Notes: generated from the sequence alone by a model not told the origin. A DNA stretch of 30,498 nucleotides from an uncultured Verrucomicrobiales bacterium (GCA_937893015.1 CALBJX010000102.1:1-30498), one strand, 5' to 3'; counted from the first letter of the stretch, positions 7,102 through 14,880 are shown. Made by a program: numbers and translations.

Positions 7102-7581
7102 TCATCGTTTCCGTCGGTAGGGTCCATCTCCCACAGAGAGCACTTCCACACGCACGCGTTCTAAGCCTTTGCGGCGGAAATCCAGTTTTTCCGCGACGGC
7201 GGTGCTCACGTCGATGAGGCGACCGGGAATGTATGGGCCTCGGTCGCGAACGTCCGCCACACAGCTCTTGCCGTTGGCGAGATTGGTAATGCGCACACGG
7301 CAGGGCAGCGGCAGGGTGCGGTGCGCCGCGTAGAGCTGCGAGCGATGCAGGCGCTGACCGATAGCACCGCGTGCGCCGCCCGCTTCGTAGTGCGAAGCGA
7401 TGCCGTCCTCCCGATAGTGCAGAGCCGCCTCGATGCCCATGGGCACATAGTGTGTGCCGCGCACGGTATAGGGGCTCATCTTGTAGCCCTTATAAACGGG
7501 GAAACGCTGCTGACAGGAGGGGAAAAACAGGAGCGGGAGAGAGATGAGAGCAAGCGGCAGGAAGCGGGAGAAAGAGGTCAT
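7102..7581 (-). CDS. RlpA-like double-psi beta-barrel lipoprotein
   Basis: RlpA proteins are outer membrane lipoproteins with a double-psi beta-barrel domain that can cleave denuded glycan strands. Lipobox FPSC places lipidation at C23. The domain runs from about 58 (GIASHYEAGG) through AAHRTLPLPCRVRITNL (85-101) to VRDRGPYIPGRLIDVS (111-126), an excellent match including H87 and D113. The glutamate usually found in the GERFD-like motif appears as Q76 (GQRL), so catalytic activity is uncertain. There is no SPOR domain; 159 residues is a minimal form. The gene has its own promoter and converges on mnmA. Confidence 0.88.
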   Translation of the reverse strand: MTSFSRFLPLALISLPLLFFPSCQQRFPVYKGYKMSPYTVRGTHYVPMGIEAALHYREDGIASHYEAGGARGAIGQRLHRSQLYAAHRTLPLPCRVRITNLANGKSCVADVRDRGPYIPGRLIDVSTAVAEKLDFRRKGLERVRVEVLSVGDGPYRRKR

Positions 7582-7589
7582 GCGGAGTT

Positions 7590-7618
7590 ATTGTAGCGAA
7601 CGGGAGGCGGAGGAGCAA
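7590..7618 (-). promoter_or_regulatory. Promoter of the RlpA-like gene
   Basis: Minus strand: TTGCTC (7613-7618), 17-base spacer, TACAAT (7590-7595), then eight bases to the ATG ending at 7581. Predicted leader about two bases. Confidence 0.72.
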
Positions 7619-7738
7619 GGGAATTTGTGATAGGGGAGAGAGGTAATTGTGGACTTTCCGGCGGTGCAGCTACTCCTTTTTGAATGCGCCCGAGCACCGG
7701 CTTCCCCGTCATCATCCCGTCCGCCCTGCAAATGCGGG

Positions 7739-7766
7739 TTGACTTCGCGCGCGAAGGTGGTAGGAT
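7739..7766 (+). promoter_or_regulatory. Promoter of the DUF1015-serA unit
   Basis: TTGACT at 7739-7744, 16-base spacer, TAGGAT at 7761-7766. The ATG at 7788 is 21 bases further on, so this unit has a somewhat longer leader (about 14 bases) than most here. Confidence 0.6.
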
Positions 7767-7787
7767 AGGGAAAACCGCTTTTTATCT

Positions 7788-9029
7788 ATGTCCACCATCC
7801 GCCCCTTTGCCGCGCTGCGCCCGCCCAAGGCCTATGCCGAGCAGGTCTCCTGCCTGCCCTACGATGTCATGAACCACGAGGAAGCCTGCGCCATGGCGGC
7901 GGGCAACGCCTCCAGCTATCTCCACATCTGCCGCGCGGATATCGACACGAGCGAGGCCGCCATCCACGATGACGTGACCTACGCCAAGAGCCGCGAGAAC
8001 CTCGAAAACTTCCTGAAGCAGGGCTTTTTGATGCGCGAGGAAAAAGCGTGCTATTACATCTACCGCCAAATCATGTGGGGCCGCGTGCAGACCGGCATCG
8101 TGGGCTGCGCCAGCGTGGATGAATATGCCGACGGCACCATCAAGAAGCACGAGCTGACCCGCAAGGAGAAGGAGCTCGACCGCATCAACCACTTCGACAC
8201 CTGCTCCGTGCAGACGGAGCCCGTGTTCCTCGCCTACCGCAAGCACGAGGGCATCTCCGCCGCCATCCGCGAGTGGATTAAGTTCCACAAGCCCGAGTAC
8301 GACTTCACCTCCGATGACGGCGTGACCCACATCCTCTGGCCCGTGGATGATGACGCCGTCATCGAAACCATCCGCAAGGGCTTTGAGGAAGTGCCCGCGC
8401 TCTACATCGCCGACGGCCACCACCGCACCGCCAGCAGTGCCGCCGTCTCCGCCAAGCGCCGCGCCGAGCACCCCGACTACACGGGCGAGGAGGAGTTCAA
8501 CTACCTCATGGCCGTGACCTTCTGCGATGAAGACCTCTTCATCATGGACTACAACCGCGTGGTGGGCGACCTGAACGGCCACACGCCCGAATCCTTCATA
8601 GCCGCCATCGCGGACAAGTTCACCGTAACGCCCGCGAAGACGGGGGCACCCCACCACCCCCGCGCCAAGCACGAGTACGGCATGTACCTCGGCGGCGCGT
8701 GGTACATCCTCACCGCAAAGGAAGGTTCTTTCAATGCCTCCCACCCCATCGAGAGCCTTGACTGCGCCATCCTCCAGAGCAACCTGCTCGCCCCCGTGCT
8801 CGGCATCGACGACCCGCGCACCAGCCCCCGTATCGACTTCGTGGGCGGTATCCGCGGGCTGGAAGAGCTGGAACGCCGCACGGGCGAGGGCGTGGCCTTC
8901 GCGCTCTACCCCGTCACCATGGCGGACCTCTTCAACGTGGCCGACAGCGGTGAAATCATGCCGCCCAAGTCCACCTGGTTCGAGCCCAAGCTCCGCAGCG
9001 GTCTCTTCGCCCACGAAATCGAACGCTAA
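7788..9029 (+). CDS. DUF1015 family protein
   Basis: Full-length member of the DUF1015 family (413 residues). Characteristic segments are the N-terminal IRPFAALRPPKAYAEQVSCLPYDV, NFLKQGFLMREEKACYYIYRQ, and the ALYIADGHHRTASSA motif with DGHHR at 209-213. The biochemical function is not established. The family is often found beside serine biosynthesis genes, and here the next gene is serA, 41 bases away on the same strand, in agreement with that linkage. The protein has no signal peptide or membrane segment and should be cytosolic. The start at 7788 begins with the conserved RPF segment. Confidence 0.88.
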   Translation: MSTIRPFAALRPPKAYAEQVSCLPYDVMNHEEACAMAAGNASSYLHICRADIDTSEAAIHDDVTYAKSRENLENFLKQGFLMREEKACYYIYRQIMWGRVQTGIVGCASVDEYADGTIKKHELTRKEKELDRINHFDTCSVQTEPVFLAYRKHEGISAAIREWIKFHKPEYDFTSDDGVTHILWPVDDDAVIETIRKGFEEVPALYIADGHHRTASSAAVSAKRRAEHPDYTGEEEFNYLMAVTFCDEDLFIMDYNRVVGDLNGHTPESFIAAIADKFTVTPAKTGAPHHPRAKHEYGMYLGGAWYILTAKEGSFNASHPIESLDCAILQSNLLAPVLGIDDPRTSPRIDFVGGIRGLEELERRTGEGVAFALYPVTMADLFNVADSGEIMPPKSTWFEPKLRSGLFAHEIER

Positions 9030-9070
9030 ATCACAAATTTCAAATCACAAATTACAAATCACATATTTCC
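9030..9070. repeat. Heptamer array, ATCACAA type
   Basis: Between the DUF1015 stop and the serA ATG: five consecutive seven-base units (ATCACAA, ATTTCAA, ATCACAA, ATTACAA, ATCACAT) followed by ATTTCC and the start codon. The array fills the whole gap, starting on the base after TAA. It has no Shine-Dalgarno sequence. A CATATT at 9062-9067 is the only -10-like string and is too close to the ATG to be convincing. Confidence 0.85.
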
Positions 9071-10639
9071 ATGAAGATTCTTATTCCCACCAAGCTGGAT
9101 AAAGCCGCCGCCGCCACCCTGACCGCTGCGGGCTATGATGTCGTGCAGAACGATTCCGACCCCATCGAGGCGCAGGTCGCCGCCAACCCCGATGCCGCGG
9201 GGCTCATCGTGCGTTCCGAGAAGGTGCCCGCCGCTATCATTGATGCCCTGCCCTCCCTCAAGTGCGTGATTCGCGCGGGTGCCGGCTACGATAACATCGA
9301 CTTCGTGTACGCCCGCACCAAGGGCATCGACGTGATGAACACCCCCGGTGCCAACTCCAACGCCGTGGCGGAGGAAGTGATTGCCATGGTGCTCGCCGCC
9401 TTCCGCCACCTCGTGCCCGCAGATGTCACCACGCGCGCCGGTGAGTGGAACAAGAAGAAGTACATGGGCCGCGAACTCACGGGCAAGACGGTCGGCATCC
9501 TCGGCCTCGGCAACATCGGCCGCCTGCTGGTGAAGCGTCTGCAGGGCTTCGAGTGCAAGGTGCTCGGCTACGACCACTTCCTCTCCAAGCAGCGCGCTCT
9601 CAACATCGGCGCCACCCCCACCGAGCTGGACGAAATCTTCTCCACGGCGGACATCATCTCCATCCACGTGCCCGGCGGTCCCGCCACCAAGAACATGATT
9701 AACGCCGAGCTCATCGGCAAGATGAAGGACGGCGCCATGCTTGTCAACTGCGCCCGCTACGGCGTGGTGGATGAGGACGCCATCCGTGCCGCCCGCGCCG
9801 AAGGCAAAAATATTATCTATTGCACCGATGTGCACCCCAAGGACACCGCCGCGCAGCAGCCCAGCGCCGATGTGGCGGATGTGATGCTGCCCCACCTCGG
9901 TGCCAACACCAAGGAGGCCAACAAGAAGGCCGCCCTCCAAGCCGCGCAGCAGATGGTGGATTACTTCACCAGCGGCGACACCACCGCCGTCATCAACGCC
10001 GAGAAGCCCACGAACCTCAACCCCGCCCACCTGCACCTCGCGGAGCAGCTCGGCAAGCTCGCCTACCTTGCGGGCGGTTCCCTGCCCATCCGCCGCGTGG
10101 AATGCACCTACTACAACAACCTGCGCAGCTTCCGCAAGTGGTTCACGCCGTGGATTCTGCAGGGTGCCGTTCCCGGTGCGGAGCATGGTCTCATGCCCGC
10201 CGCGGCAGAGGCTTCCTTCCGCGAGCACGGCATCGTCTTCAAGGCCCGCGAGCCCAAGGACGACAAGCCCTATGATGACGCGCTGACGCTGGAACTCTTC
10301 CTCGAAGAGAACGGCGAGCAGAAGTCCGTGAGCGTGCGCGGCACCCTCATCGACGGCAAGCCCGTGGTCTCCCGCATTGCGAACTTCGACCACCTCTACG
10401 CCGAGCTGGGCGGCGACTCTCTTGTGCTCCGCTACAAGGATGCCCCCGGTGTCATCGCCATCATCGGCCAGGTGCTTGCGCAGGCCGGCATCAACATCGA
10501 CAACATCATCGCCCCCCGCGACCCGATGAGCGGTGATGCCCTCGCCATCCTCAAGACGAACAAGCCCGTCAGCCCCGCCCAGGTGGAGACCATCTCCGCC
10601 GCCATCGGCGCCACGCTCGCCTTCGCCGTGAGCCTGTAA
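9071..10639 (+). CDS. serA: D-3-phosphoglycerate dehydrogenase
   Basis: First committed enzyme of serine synthesis: oxidises 3-phosphoglycerate with NAD. The NAD-binding motif GLGNIG is at 145-150, substrate arginine in IRAGAGYDN (about 68-74), catalytic R229 in NCARYGVVDE, and catalytic H275 in LPHLGANT. The acid of the Arg-Glu-His relay appears to be Asp (D258 in DVHPKD, where many homologues have DVFPTEP). The C-terminal ACT domain (about 448-522, starting LVLRYKDAPGVIAIIG) suggests serine feedback control. The 522 residues resemble the long bacterial forms with a domain between the catalytic and ACT parts. It probably shares a transcript with the DUF1015 gene and ends at the terminator at 10694-10726. 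Confidence 0.93.
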   Translation: MKILIPTKLDKAAAATLTAAGYDVVQNDSDPIEAQVAANPDAAGLIVRSEKVPAAIIDALPSLKCVIRAGAGYDNIDFVYARTKGIDVMNTPGANSNAVAEEVIAMVLAAFRHLVPADVTTRAGEWNKKKYMGRELTGKTVGILGLGNIGRLLVKRLQGFECKVLGYDHFLSKQRALNIGATPTELDEIFSTADIISIHVPGGPATKNMINAELIGKMKDGAMLVNCARYGVVDEDAIRAARAEGKNIIYCTDVHPKDTAAQQPSADVADVMLPHLGANTKEANKKAALQAAQQMVDYFTSGDTTAVINAEKPTNLNPAHLHLAEQLGKLAYLAGGSLPIRRVECTYYNNLRSFRKWFTPWILQGAVPGAEHGLMPAAAEASFREHGIVFKAREPKDDKPYDDALTLELFLEENGEQKSVSVRGTLIDGKPVVSRIANFDHLYAELGGDSLVLRYKDAPGVIAIIGQVLAQAGINIDNIIAPRDPMSGDALAILKTNKPVSPAQVETISAAIGATLAFAVSL

Positions 10640-10790
10640 GGGATTTATAATTTATAAAGTTGATTCTTGCGCTGCTTACGCAGCGAGATAAAGAAAACGG
10701 TCTGACCTACCGGTCAGACCGTTTTTAGTATCCCTGCGGCGATAGCCGCACGAACTTTTACTTTATAAATTATAAATCTTAAATTACAGT
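10640..10790. repeat. Composite convergent intergenic element 2
   Basis: Same design as the element at 6897-7101. Outer heptamer arms: TTTATAA twice at 10644-10657, and TTTATAA, ATTATAA, ATCTTAA, ATTACAG at 10762-10789, the last overlapping the M42 stop codon. Small hairpins: CGCTGC-TTAC-GCAGCG at 10670-10685 and TGCGGC-GATA-GCCGCA at 10735-10750. A central 14-bp terminator lies at 10694-10725. The junctions are alike too: GATA then an A-tract before the central stem, and T-tract then TATC after it. Confidence 0.75.
10694..10726. terminator. Bidirectional terminator between serA and the M42 peptidase gene
   Basis: Perfect 14-bp stem AAAACGGTCTGACC, loop TACC, followed by five T on the plus strand and mirrored on the minus strand. 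It shares the GTCTGAC/GTCAGAC core with the terminator at 6982-7013. Confidence 0.87.
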
Positions 10791-11860
10791 TGGTGGCGGA
10801 AGTTGTCGCTCACCTTCAACGACTTGATGAAGGCGACCAGCAGGTCGATGATGGATTGCACATCGCCCATGTCGGCGGTCTCCACAGGGCTGTGCATGTA
10901 GCGCAGGGGGAGGGAAAGGCAGGCAGCGGGGACACCGCCGCGGGTGCGGTACACGAAGTCGGTGTTGGTTCCGGTGAAGCGGCCCGTGCCTTCGCGCTGC
11001 ATAGGGATGTTCGCCTCATCCACCACGCGCTCGATGCGGGCGTTCACATTGGGGTGGCAGGTGGGGCCGTAGCTGAGCACGCCGCCCTTGCCGAGCTTCA
11101 CGTCGCCGTAGCGGCCCTTGTCCAGCCCGGGGGAATCCGTGGCGTGGGTCACATCGATGCAGACAGCGGCATCGGGCTTCTGCGCATAGGCCACCATCGT
11201 GGCGCCGATGCAGCCGATTTCTTCCTGCACGGAGTTGACGAAGAGAATGTTCCACTCGGGCTTGATGCCCTGCTCTTTCAGCGCGCGGGCGGTTTCGGCG
11301 GTGATGTAGCCGCAGAGGCGGTCATCCAGTGCGCGGCAGACGAGGCGCTTGCCGTCGTTGAGCATCAGCGGGCCGTCGCAGTACACGCCCGTGGTGCCGA
11401 TGCGGATGCCGAGGGCTTCCACCTCCTCGCGGGAGTCGCAGCCGAAGTCCACATAAAGGTCCCATGTTTTGGGAGCCTTGTCGCCGTCATCGCGGATGTG
11501 GATGGCGGTGTTGCCCGTGATGCCGATGACCTCGCCGTCCGTTCCGATGAAGCGGATGCGGCGACCGCGGGCAATGGCCACGTCCGTGCCGCCGAGGCGG
11601 TCCACGCGCACAAAGCCGTTGTCATCGATGTAGCGCACAGTGAAGCCGATTTCATCCGCGTGCGCATCGAGCATGAGGGTGGGGGCGTTCTTCTTTTTGC
11701 TCTTCAGGATAGCCCAGGCGCTGCCGTAGGCGTCGCACTGCTGCTCATCGGTGTAGGGCGCAATGTATTTGGCCCAGATGCGCTGACCCTCCATCTCCAT
11801 GCCCGTGGGCGCGGCGTTGTCGAGGTATTCCTCCAGAAATTCCGTTGATTGTTTGTCCAT
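10784..11860 (-). CDS. M42 family metallopeptidase (glutamyl/cellulase-type aminopeptidase)
   Basis: Cytosolic dodecameric-type aminopeptidase that trims peptides. The binuclear metal site is complete: H67 in LDAHADE, bridging D180 in RALDDR, catalytic E213 and ligand E214 in VQEEIG, D236 in CIDVTHATD, and H323 in MHSPVE. Length 358 fits the family. An in-frame ORF extends upstream to 11962, but that stretch only translates a 12-base tandem repeat, so ATG 11860 (MDKQSTEFLEEYLD) is chosen. Its promoter is not evident; transcription from the upstream AlbA_2/purD unit or from inside the repeat array is possible. It converges on serA. Confidence 0.92.
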   Translation of the reverse strand: MDKQSTEFLEEYLDNAAPTGMEMEGQRIWAKYIAPYTDEQQCDAYGSAWAILKSKKKNAPTLMLDAHADEIGFTVRYIDDNGFVRVDRLGGTDVAIARGRRIRFIGTDGEVIGITGNTAIHIRDDGDKAPKTWDLYVDFGCDSREEVEALGIRIGTTGVYCDGPLMLNDGKRLVCRALDDRLCGYITAETARALKEQGIKPEWNILFVNSVQEEIGCIGATMVAYAQKPDAAVCIDVTHATDSPGLDKGRYGDVKLGKGGVLSYGPTCHPNVNARIERVVDEANIPMQREGTGRFTGTNTDFVYRTRGGVPAACLSLPLRYMHSPVETADMGDVQSIIDLLVAFIKSLKVSDNFRHQL

Positions 11861-11884
11861 GGTTGTTGTGTGTTCAGGTGAAAG

Positions 11885-12059
11885 TTTTACAGTCTCATTT
11901 ACAGTGCCATCATCGGTGCCTTTTACAGTGTCATTTACAGTGCAACGCAGCCAAAGGCACATTTTTATAAAATGTTGATTTTATGCAGTTCGTGATTCTT
12001 TTACAGTGCAATTTACAGTCTCATTTACAGTCTCATTTACAGTCTCATTTACAGTCTCA
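11885..12059. repeat. Twelve-base tandem repeat array
   Basis: Nine copies of TTTACAGT in one orientation. The last four form a perfect tandem array of the 12-mer TTTACAGTCTCA (about 12012-12059); earlier ones are variants ending in GCCA, GTCA or GCAA, in pairs separated by unrelated sequence (including an AT-rich stretch around 11970-11995). The array fills the gap between the AlbA_2 gene and the M42 peptidase gene, and the last unit contains the AlbA_2 stop codon (12057-12059). Twelve is a multiple of three, so the repeat reads as an open frame with a four-residue period. There are no spacers of uniform size, so it is not a CRISPR array. Confidence 0.9.
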
Positions 12060-13412
12060 CGGCTCATGGGCTTCTTCGACAATCCAATAGCCGGACTTGT
12101 CTGCCCCTTCTCTTCTGATAAGTGCTAATTGCTGCAAATACTCAATATCTCGACTAATCGTACTGCGGCTGACTCGCGCATATTGCGCCAGCTCTTTGTA
12201 GGAAGCCTGCGGGCGCACGCGCAGATATTTCAGGATATTCCTTTGGCGTTCCGTCAGCTCATACGCTTGCGGCAGAGGTGCGGGCGCGGGCTGCGCCGTT
12301 TCCTGCCGTTCAAAGCAAATCATCACATCCCTGCCCGTGAGGTCATAGGTGGGGGCCGCCACACCGACACGGCTGCATTCCGCGCTCATTTTCTCAATAC
12401 CGCGTCCCCAGGACTCAACATACCCGGCACGGAAGAAAGCCCCCGCCAACGAAGGATTCAGGGGATTGGAGCCGTGTTTGCCCCAGAATTTGGCTTCCGT
12501 CCATTCCGGCTCCAACTGCGCCTTGTTGAAGATATAGAGCTTGTCCTTGTACACGCTGATTTGGATGGGCACGCCCGCTGAATAATCCGCATGAATCAGG
12601 GCATTGTACAAAGCCTCTCGCACGGCATCCTTGGGGAAGGGATATTTTTCGACCCGCGTTACCCCTTCGTAGGTGATGGGGGCCCGCATGTACTTGGTGT
12701 ACAGCAAATCAATGACGCGCTCGGCCAGCATCATCAGGGAGCCGTGAAGCTCGTCCTGATAGGCAATCTCGGCGTGATTTTCAAAGAAACCTATCTTGAC
12801 CCATGCCCCCGTAAACCAGCGTTCGGGGCGGCGGTGGAACAGCAGCACAGCCGCGCGTTTCAGCTGTCCGTTGTCCAGCAAATTGAGCTTATCCAACAGC
12901 TCGGTGCGGCTCAGGGCCAAATCCTCCGGGCTCATGCGGTGGGTGGAAAGAGCTTTTTCCCGAAACAGCTCAAAACTCTCTTCGTCCAGCTCCGCAGGAG
13001 TCACGCCGTCCACGGGAACGGCATCCCAACGCAGCCCCGTCTTGCGCAGCAGGAAGTGCGTCAGCGCCGTGCCGATGAGCCGTTGCTTGGTGCTGCCGCT
13101 GCGGTAATGGTATTCCCCCTTGTAGTTGACGGGGTAGGTCACAGGGGGAACCATAATCTCCACATAGTGCTTGCCGCCCTCTTCCCGCAGGTTCACATCC
13201 ACCATGACACCCATGGTGTCGCGCACCTTGTTGGGGATATCCTCGCAAAGCTTGCGGCATTCTTTGGCAGAGAGCCCCACGATCTCGCTGCGGTCGTTCT
13301 TGCCGATGCAGATGCTCCCGCCGTAGGCGTTGGCAAAACCGCATACCCAGCGGAGGTAGTCGTCATTCCACGACTCCTTCCACTCGGTATTCTGGTTTTC
13401 GGCGGGGAGCAC
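12057..13412 (-). CDS. Schlafen/AlbA_2-domain ATP-binding protein with C-terminal winged helix
   Basis: Protein of the AlbA_2 (Schlafen-like) putative regulator group. The AlbA_2 domain is at about 6-120 (NTEWKESWNDDYLRWVCGFANAYGGSI... in form, with the ANAYGG turn and IGKND). A GHKL-type ATPase part follows, with REALYNALIHADYS at 265-278 and the glycine-rich WGRGIEKM at 335-342. A winged helix-turn-helix occupies 386-451 (LTERQRNILKYL...SRSTISRDIEYLQQL). Such proteins are treated as transcription regulators or defence-linked factors; the target is unknown. The ORF runs back to 13544, but that part overlaps purD out of frame. I choose GTG at 13412, four bases after the purD stop, implying translational coupling. 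Base composition looks less GC-rich than the neighbours, compatible with transfer. Confidence 0.8.
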   Translation of the reverse strand: MLPAENQNTEWKESWNDDYLRWVCGFANAYGGSICIGKNDRSEIVGLSAKECRKLCEDIPNKVRDTMGVMVDVNLREEGGKHYVEIMVPPVTYPVNYKGEYHYRSGSTKQRLIGTALTHFLLRKTGLRWDAVPVDGVTPAELDEESFELFREKALSTHRMSPEDLALSRTELLDKLNLLDNGQLKRAAVLLFHRRPERWFTGAWVKIGFFENHAEIAYQDELHGSLMMLAERVIDLLYTKYMRAPITYEGVTRVEKYPFPKDAVREALYNALIHADYSAGVPIQISVYKDKLYIFNKAQLEPEWTEAKFWGKHGSNPLNPSLAGAFFRAGYVESWGRGIEKMSAECSRVGVAAPTYDLTGRDVMICFERQETAQPAPAPLPQAYELTERQRNILKYLRVRPQASYKELAQYARVSRSTISRDIEYLQQLALIRREGADKSGYWIVEEAHEP

Positions 13413-13416
13413 CTTG

Positions 13417-14661
13417 TTACATATTCTTGTAGGCGATGTCGCTGCGGCGCTGGGAGCCGTCGAAGTCCACCTTGGCGGCCTCGGCGTGGGCGCGGGTGCG
13501 GGCTTCATCGAGCGTGGCACCTTGGGCGACAATGGCGAGCACACGGCCGCCCGCCGTCACCCAGCCGGCTTCCGTCTGCTTGGTGCCGCAGTGGAAGACG
13601 CGGGCACCGCAGGCATCCAGCCCGCTGATGACATCCCCGCTGTGGGAGGAAGCGGGGTAGCCCTTGGACGCGAGGATGCAGCACACGCTCCAGCCCTCGT
13701 CAAAGGAGATGAGCTCAGGCGTGAAAATGCCCTTGGCGCCATTGAGGCAGAAGGTGGCGAGGTCACCCTTGAGCAGGGGCATCACGGCTTCGCACTCAGG
13801 GTCGCCGAAGCGGCAGTTGTATTCAATCACCTTGGGGCCGTTCGGCGTGAGCATGAGCCCGAAGTACAGGAAGCCGCGGTAGGGCAGGCCGTCCTGCTGC
13901 AAGCCCGCCACAGTGGGGGCGACAATCGTCTCTTCGATGGTCTTGATGAGCTCAGGGGAGGCCAGCTGACGGCTCGCCACGGCACCCATGCCACCCGTGT
14001 TGGGGCCTTCGTCACCGTCCATCAGGCGTTTGTAGTCGCGGGCGGGGCAAAGGATGAGGTATTTGTCGTCGCAGATGGCACCGAAGATGGAGATTTCGGG
14101 GCCGGTGAGGAATTCCTCCACCAGTAGACGGCCTTCGCCGAAACGCTTCTGAATAAAGACCTCGTTGAGGAACTCTTCCGCCGCGGCGGCATCCATGCAC
14201 ACCGCCACGCCCTTGCCCGCGGCCAGGCCGTCGAACTTCAACACAGTGGGATACTGCCCGTTGATGGCGGCAATGGCTTCATCATACCCCGCCACGGCGG
14301 TGGCCATGCCCGTGGGGATGTGATGGCGCAGCAAAAAGTCTTTGGCGAACTCCTTAGAGGCCTCCAGCTGCGCGCTTTCCTTGCGGGGGCCCCAGCAGGG
14401 GATACCCAGCGCGGCGCAGCGGTTGGCGAGGCCGTCCTCCTTCACGAGGTAGCTTTCCTCACCCGCGACACAGAGGTCAATCTTGTGGTCCACCATCCAC
14501 TGCATCAGGCCATCGAAGCCGTCCGCCTCGATGCGCGTGGCGGTGCGGCAGATGGCATCACTGCCGGGGAAGGAGAAAATTTCAGGCTGACAGGGACTCG
14601 CAGCGAGCGTCTCCACCAGAGCCTGCTCGCGCCCACCTTTTCCGATGACGGCGATTTTCAT
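13417..14661 (-). CDS. purD: Phosphoribosylamine-glycine ligase (GAR synthetase)
   Basis: Second step of de novo purine synthesis: ATP-dependent joining of glycine to phosphoribosylamine. The ATP-grasp protein has the N-terminal VIGKGGREQAL (usually GREHA, here Gln replaces His), LKFDGLAAGKGV in the ATP-binding part, the PARDYKRLMDGDEGPNTGGMGA signature, and VIEYNCRFGDPECEAVMPLL near the active site. The 414 residues are the normal length. No other pur gene is near. The gene has its own promoter and is followed after four bases by the AlbA_2 regulator on the same strand. Confidence 0.95.
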   Translation of the reverse strand: MKIAVIGKGGREQALVETLAASPCQPEIFSFPGSDAICRTATRIEADGFDGLMQWMVDHKIDLCVAGEESYLVKEDGLANRCAALGIPCWGPRKESAQLEASKEFAKDFLLRHHIPTGMATAVAGYDEAIAAINGQYPTVLKFDGLAAGKGVAVCMDAAAAEEFLNEVFIQKRFGEGRLLVEEFLTGPEISIFGAICDDKYLILCPARDYKRLMDGDEGPNTGGMGAVASRQLASPELIKTIEETIVAPTVAGLQQDGLPYRGFLYFGLMLTPNGPKVIEYNCRFGDPECEAVMPLLKGDLATFCLNGAKGIFTPELISFDEGWSVCCILASKGYPASSHSGDVISGLDACGARVFHCGTKQTEAGWVTAGGRVLAIVAQGATLDEARTRAHAEAAKVDFDGSQRRSDIAYKNM

Positions 14662-14670
14662 GTTGCGAAT

Positions 14671-14698
14671 ATTCTACCAGTCTCCCCGCAAAAGGCAA
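14671..14698 (-). promoter_or_regulatory. Promoter of purD
   Basis: Minus strand: TTGCCT (14693-14698), 16-base spacer, TAGAAT (14671-14676), nine bases to the ATG ending at 14661. Predicted leader about three bases. Confidence 0.7.
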
Positions 14699-14839
14699 GA
14701 ATTGATTCTCTGCGAAACGCAGGGATTCGACGGCTTGCGCCCCGTGGCACCCCCCCCTTTCGTCAAAGTCTTTCCCCTTCCCCGGCAGCGTGAGGGCACG
14801 CCATAGATCCGTCGCTCCTTTTCCTGACTGAACTTTCGC

Positions 14840-14868
14840 TTGAAAAACGCGTTTTCCTCTGCCATACT
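14840..14868 (+). promoter_or_regulatory. Promoter of the AsmA-like gene
   Basis: TTGAAA at 14840-14845, 17-base spacer, CATACT at 14863-14868 with TGC just before (extended -10). Twelve bases to the ATG at 14881, giving a leader of about six bases. The other part of the 14662-14880 gap shows only a C-run (14749-14757) and nothing else I can name. Confidence 0.65.
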
Positions 14869-14880
14869 GGGTGCATCACG

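Noticed and set aside
11861..11962. N-terminal extension of the M42 peptidase
   Set aside because: It translates the 12-base repeat (a four-residue periodic sequence) and has no family counterpart; MDKQSTEF at 11860 matches the usual start of the domain.
11885..12059. Possible CRISPR array
   Set aside because: Units are 12 bases and partly in direct tandem, there are no equal-sized unique spacers, and no cas genes are nearby.
12012..12059. Use of the ACTGTAAAT strings in the 12-mer as tandem -10 elements for the M42 gene
   Set aside because: TGTAAA is a poor -10, no -35 hexamer stands at a fitting distance, and the repeats are far from the ATG compared with all other promoters here.
13413..13544. 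N-terminal extension of the AlbA_2 protein
   Set aside because: The extra residues are Pro/Ala/Ser/Arg-rich and are an out-of-frame reading of the purD 3' end; the AlbA_2 domain begins only after the GTG at 13412.
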